A DNA stretch of 64,000 bases from contig OV121088.1 in NCBI GenBank assembly GCA_921293015.1, positions 18,947,645 to 19,011,644 on the forward strand, written 5' to 3'. Source of the stretch: Phorcus lineatus. Lineage: Eukaryota; Mollusca; Gastropoda; Trochida; Trochidae. A model generated the notes under the pieces. That model saw only the letters and a list, made by a program, of their open reading frames with translations. It had not been told where the DNA came from and made no database searches. Made by a program: the position numbers and the translations under genes. Position 1 is the stretch's first letter. Every line of letters starts with the position of its first letter. Positions 56,746 through 64,000 of this stretch are shown piece by piece.

Positions 56746-56782
56746 GATTCCAGTTTTCTCTCCTCGTTGTAAATACTGTCAA

Positions 56783-56931
56783 CAGTTGAACCTCGCTAAC
56801 CGGACCCCGGGTAACTATTCGGACGTAAATTTTTCAAACCATGTCTGTACATTTGCACTGAAATCTGATTCAGATAATCGAACAAATCGCTATCTGGACA
56901 ATATGGTTACAGGTGAAATGAGGTTCGACTG
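56783..56931. mobile_element. Small pogo/Tigger-like MITE
   Basis: The left end CAGTTGAACCTCG and the right end GAGGTTCGACTG are inverted copies with one mismatch and resemble pogo/Tigger ends. The 149-bp body has no coding capacity; TA lies just outside the right end. Confidence 0.6.
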
Positions 56932-57239
56932 TATATATTTCCTTATAGCGCTTAGAGCAGACACTTAGTGCCTGGAGCATTTGGTTTAAACATATTTTAT
57001 TTCGTAAATGAAATGGGATTGGCAAACAAGCAAATAATGCTTATTTGAATGCCGCTCCCTAACATGTGTAAAATTCATAAAACAGTGACCTTCACAAGGA
57101 CAGATAGCAATACACATCATATATACAGGTACAATATTGAAACAATGATGCCTAACAATTGATACAAAAACAATTTTGGAAATATAGTTATACACATTCT
57201 TTACATATTCAAGCAAGGCAAGGCACATCGTGGTCAGAT

Positions 57240-59058
57240 AAATTCCTTAAATCTCTTAGATAGTGTTATGAAGTCATGTACTGACTTCAATCATTCAAAA
57301 TTAACCTCCTCAGATGAGCTTGAATGGCCATATAATATTGAAGTCAAATTGAACCCTTTTTTAAAGAAATATAAATCTGATCTTATGACACTGAAAATCG
57401 GACAGATGAAGAAAAAATGAAGCAGATCTTCATTAGGATACCCGCATTGGCATTCAGAGCTATTAGATATAAATCTGGTAAATTTATCTCCATTTAGATC
57501 GCTACATCCAAGCCGAAGATGAGAGTGAATTATTTGACAAAATATTGATCCATAGAAAATACTGAAGTAGAATTTTGTGTTATTTTGTTCTTTAAGTTTA
57601 TTTTCTAATTCCCCTAGAGTATTAGTGTTACTATATCTGGGCGGAGAGAGTTCCAAATTTTTACTGTATCAGGGATAAATGATTTCGAGTACAAACTTGT
57701 ATTGCATTTTATATTTTGTAGGTCAGTATTATTTCTTAGATTGTATCTACTTAAAGAGGATACATTTCTTGGAACTAAACCTGATAAGTAGTCCGGAACT
57801 AATTTATTCACCATTTTATAAAAAAGATATAATTTTTGTCGGCGGCGTCTAGACTCTAATGAGGACATATTTGTCTCAGTATATAACTTCTCGTGACCTG
57901 TGCCGCAAACAGCCCCGCAAATAGTTCTTATTGCATCCAGGTTTACTTTTTCTAGAAGAAGCAATTGTTCTTTTGTGCAATTATCCCATACATGACATGA
58001 GTAATAGAAGATTGGTCAAATGAATGATTTATACATTGTTTGCAGGGTTTTTGTGCTAAGGCGGTATTTAAAGCTTCTTAGACAGTTTATCATTGGACTA
58101 ACTTTTTTGATGATGTTTTCAATTTGGCAATGCCACATGCAATCATTTTGGAGAGTTATTCCTAAATGTTTATGTGATTTGACTTGTTATGTTGGTGTTG
58201 CCCATCATTAAAACTGGTTTTATATTCTGGATCAGTTTACAGGTAATTTGAATGGAAACCGTTTTGTTAGGACTCAAATCCACTTGCCATGCTTTAGCCC
58301 AGTCAGATATTACTACTAAATCATTGTTACGACATTGAGCGGCTACGTTCGGATCATCTATAATTACATAGAGTGAGGTGTCATCAGCAAATAGTCGAAT
58401 ATTACTGTCAATGTTGTCTACAATATCGTTTATATAGACTAAGAACAAACACTGAAACTGGTTTTAATTCAGAACTATAACCATTGATTACAAAGCGTTG
58501 TCTTCTGTTGTCGAGGTAACTTTTAAACCATAAAAGAAGTTTGCCCCAAATGCCATAAGCTTTTAATTTTTGGATTATTCCCCTGTGCCATAATTTATCG
58601 AACGCCTTGCTTACGTAACAGAAAACTGCTCTTATTTCCTTCCCCTTATCTAATTCTTTAGCAATAATATCATAAAGATATGTCAATTGGTTTGAGGGTG
58701 AATCCCCTGGCATAAATCCAGATTTAAGATTTGTTAATAAATTGTTATCTCTAAGATAGTTAAAAACATATTTGAAGACACACTTTTCAAAAACCTTGCC
58801 TAAACAACTAGTTAGCGCTACCGGTCTATAGTTATTACATTCATTTAAATCTCCTTTCTTATGAATAGGCATAACTGAAACCACTTTCCAAACATCGGGA
58901 AATATGGAAACATTTAGAGAGGTATTAAATACTTCGGTCAATGGCTTAGATATGACTTCTGCAGTGAGTTTTGATAGTCGATTTGCTATAACATCGTATC
59001 CAGTTGCTTTATTTATATCAACGGAGAGTAAAATAACTTTAACTTCATTCGAACTCAA
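57240..59058 (-). pseudogene. Non-LTR reverse transcriptase remnant, copy 2
   Basis: Minus-strand frames in order from 59058: NKATGYDVIANRL, SVMPIHKKGDLNECNNYRPV, KAFDKLWH, then from 58448 LFADDTSLYVI (catalytic box intact) and LSPNKTVSI, then 57964-57614 RRRRQKLYLFYKMVN, and 57656-57291 ending in a zinc-type SECQCGYPNEDLLHFFFICP. Several frameshifts separate them. Antisense to no host exon; same strand as the host gene. No endonuclease found. Confidence 0.8.
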
Positions 59059-59964
59059 TGTGATAGATGATAAATATCATTATCTGTGTAGGTGGAAAGT
59101 TTTGGTGGAATAAATATCGGATAAGGTGAGAGTAAGCGACCATGTTTGGGATTTTTGCATGACGCACGTGCAGCATAGACGTTGAATTGGGAAAGTGGCT
59201 GGCGTGTATAATTTACTATCATGATGGATACATACTAATTGGAAAATACTGTGATTGGATAGTCAAAAAAAAATGTGAGTAGTTACGTATAATTATAACT
59301 TATGTGATTTGTTGATAAAAATGTAAAAAAAAATAATTAAAAAAAATAATCGATGTGGCAGTGATATAAGTGTAATTAGTAATATAAGTGGATATTTAAA
59401 ACTTTTTATGTTAATAGTGTGTTCAAGTAATGTATAGTTTGAGGTGCTAAAGCATTAGGATGTAACATAATGTATAATTTGATAATATAAAATGTTCGCT
59501 GGAAATATTATGATTTTAAGTTGTTTGTATCTAAAAGGCAGTAGTTCCAAAATAAAATAAACAAAATAAAATTTACGTGCGGTTAACATTACCATATGTA
59601 TTACTAACATACAGACAACTGCACAATACCATCAAAAGCTAAGACCAGAGATCACATGTATATAAACATAAACGGAGGAAGACCCAAAAATAACGGCATG
59701 GAATGGAAATATAGACACTGGCATGGTTAAAGTAAATAACAGATACTGTAACACGACAAAAAATAAAAAGAGAAAAGAAGGAGTAACTAACATCAACAGA
59801 TATTTTCCATTAGTTGAAGAGTCTCTGTTTGATAAGTGACCGTATACATATCTGGAGCATTTCAGCGCTTTATAAATCCACTCATTATTATCATTATTAT
59901 TATGAGTAGGATGATCATATCTTGGCCTTAATATGTTAGTTTTTACATTTGTTCACTAATGAAT

Positions 59965-60346
59965 TGTTAGTTTGTATATTTCATGGACATTGAGTCAAGG
60001 TTAGGTTCTAGCCATTCAACTCATGCTAAATATTACAACTTTTGGATACCAAACTTAGAACAATATAATAATCAATGTAACTTTTCAAATTATTATTATT
60101 TTTTTTTATTAAGTCAACTTATATCTATTAAATATATTGATAAGATATCAGTCTGGTTATACATTGTGAACTTTTCTGGCACTCTCTGTTGGTTTAGCTA
60201 AACAATGGTGTAATTGGTGCCGATTCATGGCTGATTGCTGGTTGACATGAATAACTAGGTGTCAAATGCAGGTCCTCTGACATGCCACGGTCTCAGATTA
60301 ACTTATCCACTGAGATCAGTCCTTGAGGAATAACGTTGTTGGATAC
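59965..60346. repeat. Long inverted repeat, right copy
   Basis: Reverse-oriented partner of 55148-55525. May be the two ends of one larger element or two independent insertions of a repeat in opposite directions. Confidence 0.7.
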
Positions 60347-61020
60347 ATTGATAATTTGGCTCTACCATGGAAGGAATATTGCATGGAATATTACTTTCTC
60401 TATATCAGGTAAGTTATTTTCAATTTCAAAAACATTGCATCAATTATGTTAATTATCAACACAGATCTCTTTTAGATTTATTTCAAACTTGGTCAATATT
60501 TATCCTATTTTGGGAGGAAAAACCCAAAGATATTGAAAATAAATTTGTACATTTCAAATTGTTAAAACATTGTTAACAATTAAATAATCTAACAAAGAAT
60601 GCCTTTGCATGCTGTTTAGTGTTTTCACTCTGTTTATATCGATTCAATTCTTAATGTTGTTTAACACCTTCCCTAACCCTAGCCCGCCATTTGCACCAAG
60701 TTTAATTATAGATATAATTGCTACTTCTGAATCACCATTCCGATCTTGATAAGAAAAATCATCAGATGTACCCACAAACAGATATTAATTCATCTAGGTA
60801 CATCTTCGTTTCCGATAAAAATTATCCAGATTTAAATCTATGTTTCTGTGTACAAAAAGCGTAAATCACAGAATGTTTTCAATGGACCTAGCTGATCTCC
60901 AGATGAGATGATGGCTGACAAATGTTCAAGTTACACTGAAGGACAAACCAAATAACTGGATGCCTGGTATTATAAATAAACAGTATAAGTAATCATAAAC
61001 CAAGTCCTTATAGGAGATGA
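60347..61020. other. Intron sequence, nothing recognised
   Basis: Unique AT-rich intron between the inverted repeat and the splice-like minisatellite. No supported feature. Confidence 0.5.
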
Positions 61021-61062
61021 TAAAGATGAAAGGGTATGTAGAAAGTAAAATGTACAGTCAAG

Positions 61063-61500
61063 TGCATGTACCTGAAAGATGAAAAGATATGTAGAAATTA
61101 AGATATACACCAATTGCATGTACCTCAAAGATGAAAAGGTATGTAGAAATTAAGATTTACAGTCAAGTGCATGTACCTGAAAGATGAAAAGATATGTAGA
61201 AAGTAATACGTACAATAACTTATGTGCATGTGCATGTACCTGAAAGATGAAAAGGTATGTAGAAAGTAAGATATACAATAACTTATCTGCATGTGCATGT
61301 ACCTGAAAGATGAAAAGGTATGTAGAAAGTAAGATATACAATAACTTATGTGCATGTGCATGTACCTGAAAGATGAAAAGGTATGTAGAAAGTAAGATAT
61401 ACAATAACTTATGTGCATGTGCATGTACCTGAAAGATGAAAAGGTATGTGGAAAGTAAGATATACAATAACTTATATGCGTGTACCTGAAAAAAAGGAAG
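61063..61500 (-). repeat. 63-bp minisatellite containing AG|GT splice-like junctions
   Basis: Eight units (period 51-63, mostly 63 bases). On the gene's sense strand each reads CTTTTCATCTTTCAG followed at once by GTACATGCAC. That is a pyrimidine tract and acceptor-like AG joined to a donor-like GT. Junctions lie at about 61069, 61120, 61173, 61236, 61299, 61362, 61425 and 61482 on the plus strand. The unit resembles the real donor of exon 1 at 61585 (CTCTGAG|GTACAAGC), from which it probably arose. Open frames across it are a result of the 63-base period. Confidence 0.8.
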
Positions 61501-61585
61501 TTTGTAGAGAGTAAATATCTGCACGTATGCGTATGTACTTAAGAGATGAGGTCAGTATATGAGATATACAATCAAGTGCTTGTAC

Positions 61586-61999
61586 CTCAGAGGTAAGGAG
61601 GTCCTCTCGATGTTGCAGCTGTGAGTTGACAAGGAATTCTGTTCCTAGTGTGAGGGTGCGTGTTTGATCCTCCTCATATTTCATGTCAGTTGTTGCCTTC
61701 ACGTTTAGCTCATAATGTGTCTCCCAGTTGTTCATTGTGATTGTGAGGCCACACAGAGCCACATCTTTACCCTCAGCCGTCAGTTGTAGTGCCACTTGAT
61801 GAATGATTTCTCCGCTAAGACAAAACAAGTCTTCAGAGTCTCCAAGGGTAAGGTTGTAGGTAAGGAGGATTTGGCAGGAGTCAGAATCTTGGAAAGGTCG
61901 GTTTCGACACAACACATATGGAGGAGCTGTGGCTTGAATGTTTATAGTCTCTCCAGCTTCACCTTCTTTTAGAATCATGCTAGGTAGAGCGTTCTCCAT
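61586..61999 (-). CDS. VWDE-like gene, exon 1 of window: module before VWD
   Basis: A 138-codon phase-0 exon (acceptor TCCTTTAACAG, donor GTACAAGC). The ATG at its first base follows a splice acceptor, so it is probably an internal Met. The product has cysteine pairs (YVLCRNRP, DSCQILLTY, LFCLSGE, ALCGLTI) and beta-type stretches. It matches the region just before the VWD domain in VWDE-like proteins. NLT is a possible glycosylation site. It ends in phase 0, ready to join the VWD opening at 30866. Confidence 0.8.
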
Positions 62000-62146
62000 C
62001 TGTTAAAGGAACATAGATTCAAATCATTCATTTTATCAATGTAATTTGAAAAGAAAAGAAATCCTATGCATAATCAAACCAACCTGCATCGTTTGCTCAA
62101 TCTTCAATGGAATCCCCTCTTGGGGTATCAGCTATATTAATGAGGT

Positions 62147-64000
62147 GTAAACAGAGATCGTACAGGATAACAACATAAGGAAGAGGTGTAAACAAATATC
62201 GCACAGGATAACAACATAAGGAAGATGTGTGAACAGAGATCGCACAGGATAACATAAGGAAGAGGTGTAAACAGAGGTCGTACAGGAAACAACATAAGGA
62301 AGAGGTGTAAACAGAGATCAGACAGGATAACAACATAAGGAAGAGGTGTAAACAAATATCGCACAGGATAACAACATAAGGAAGATGTGTGAACAGAGAT
62401 CGCACAGGATAACATAAGGAAGAGGTGTAAACAGAGGTCGTACAGGAAACAACATAAGGAAGAGGTGTAAACAGAGATCAGACAGGATAACAACATAAGG
62501 AAGAGGTGTAAACAGAGATCAGACAGGATAACAACATAAGGAAGAGGTGTGAACAGAGATGAGACAGGATAAAAACATAAGGAAGAGGTGTGAACAGAGG
62601 TCGTACAGGAAACAACATAAGGAAGAGGTGTGAACAGAGATCAGACAGGATAACAACATAAGGAAGAGGTGTGAACAGAGATCAGACAGGATAACAACAT
62701 AAGGAAGAGGTGTGAACAGAGATCAGACAGGAAACAACATAAGGAAGAGGTGTAAACAGAGATCAGACAGGATAACAACATAAGGAAGAGGTGTAAACAG
62801 AGATCGCACAGGATAACAACATAAGGAAGAGGTGTGAACAGAGATCAGACGGGATAACAACATAAGGAAGAGGTGTGAACAGAGATCAGACAGGATAACA
62901 ACATAAGGAAGAGGTGTGAACAGAGATCAGACAGGATAACAACATGAAAAAGAGGTGTGAACAGAGATCGCACAGGATAACAACATAAGGAAGAGGTGTG
63001 AACAGAGATCAGACAGGATAACAACATAAGGAAGAGGTGTGAACAGAGATCAGACAGGATAACAACATAAGGAAGAGGTGTGAACAGAGATCAGACAGGA
63101 TAACAACATAAGGAAGAGGTGTGAACAGAGATCAGACAGGATAACAACATAAGGAAGAGGTGTGAACAGAGATCAGACAGGATAACAACATGAAAAAGAG
63201 GTGTGAACAGAGATCGCACAGGATAACAACATAAGGAAGAGGTGTGAACAGAGATCAGACAGGATAACAACATAAGGAAGAGGTGTGAACAGAGATCAGA
63301 CAGGATAACAACATAAGGAAGAGGTGTGAACAGAGATCAGACAGGATAACAACATAAGGAAGAGGTGTGAACAGAGATCAGACAGGATAACAACATAAGG
63401 AAGAGGTGTGAACAGAGATCAGACAGGATAACAACATAAGGAAGAGGTGTGAACAGAGATCGCACAGGATAACAACATAAGGAAGAGGTGTGAACAGAGA
63501 TCAGACAGGATAACAACATAAGGAAGAGGTGTGAACAGAGATCAGACAGGATAACAACATAAGGAAGAGGTGTGAACAGAGATCAGACAGGATAACAACA
63601 TAAGGAAGAGGTGTGAACAGAGATCAGACAGGATAACAACATAAGGAAGAGGTGTGAACAGAGATCAGACAGGATAACAACATGAAAAAGAGGTGTGAAC
63701 AGAGATCGCACAGGATAACAACATAAGGAAGAGGTGTGAACAGAGATCAGACAGGATAACAACATAAGGAAGAGGTGTGAACAGAGATCAGACAGGATAA
63801 CAACATAAGGAAGAGGTGTGAACAGAGATCAGACAGGATAACAACATAAGGAAGAGGTGTGAACAGAGATCAGACAGGATAACAACATAAGGAAGAGGTG
63901 TGAACAGAGATCAGACAGGATAACAACATAAGGAAGAGGTGTGAACAGAGATCGCACAGGATAACAACATAAGGAAGAGGTGTGAACAGAGATCAGACAG
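62147..64000. repeat. 41-bp satellite-like array with 246-bp higher order
   Basis: Over 40 copies of a 41-bp unit containing GATAACAACATAAGGAAGAG and GTGAACAGAGATC. From about 62.8 kb, six-unit blocks of 246 bp recur nearly identically, marked by a variant unit with ATGAAAAAGAGG (62943, 63189 and 63681; the block at 63435 lacks it). The array continues past the window end. Frames across it are repeat artefacts. Confidence 0.9.

Noticed and set aside
55801..59058. One continuous retrotransposon over the RT fragments
   Set aside because: The fragment at 55.85-56.75 kb is on the plus strand and CR1-like; that at 57.24-59.06 kb is on the minus strand and of another family.
62097..63765. Repeated hydrophobic frames (LLSCLISVHTSS)
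   Set aside because: They recur exactly with the 246-bp block of the 41-bp array and have no start context or conservation signal.
62147..64000. CRISPR-like regular array
   Set aside because: Units are contiguous with no unique spacers, in a eukaryotic sequence.

Overview
The window is eukaryotic nuclear DNA, AT-rich and dense in repeats. It probably comes from a marine lophotrochozoan such as a mollusc; that is an inference from the gene type and repeat style, and nothing here fixes the species. It carries one multi-exon host gene on the minus strand, from 61999 down to at least 1389. Fifteen exons were found by eye. Fourteen have AG/GT borders and compatible phases; the border of the last is uncertain. 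They encode a secreted VWDE-like protein: an N-side Cys module, a VWD domain split over five exons, Cys-rich linkers, an EGF-like module, further Cys modules and two PAN/apple domains. The gene probably continues beyond both window ends.

The introns hold many mobile elements. These include Ty3/gypsy remnants, one of them cut by a TTAA-flanked piggyBac-like insertion; an L1/Tx1-type LINE with a 10-bp target-site duplication; other non-LTR reverse transcriptase remnants; and several non-autonomous DNA transposons recognised by terminal inverted repeats and target-site duplications (TAA, TTAA, TA, CAAAC). Minisatellites lie at 1-560, 19.66-20.06 kb, 33.2-36.0 kb, 61.06-61.5 kb and 62.15-64.0 kb.

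The main object of interest lies at about 36.45-50.44 kb, inside a 30.7-kb intron between the exon at 61586-61999 and the first VWD exon at 30790-30866. It is an integrated, decaying Polinton/Maverick-related virus-like element. Recognisable genes are a double-jelly-roll major capsid-like protein, a penton-like protein with an internal TAG, an A32/FtsK-type packaging ATPase with a shortened Walker A loop, a TFIIB/VLTF3-like transcription factor with an internal TGA, and a protein-primed family-B DNA polymerase with a C-terminal frameshift and a missing catalytic block. About ten accessory genes have no assigned function; several have membrane segments and two are paralogues starting MTDSGGP. 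No integrase or adenovirus-type protease was found.

Nearly every gene in the element starts directly after an AT motif close to TATAATAAA, abutting the ATG. With the encoded TFIIB/VLTF3-like factor this suggests a private transcription system. The low-coordinate edge holds a tRNA-like, stem-enclosed structure (36454-36589). Breaks of every kind (TAA, TAG and TGA stops, frameshifts, in-frame losses) show this copy is a fossil, although the capsid frame is intact.
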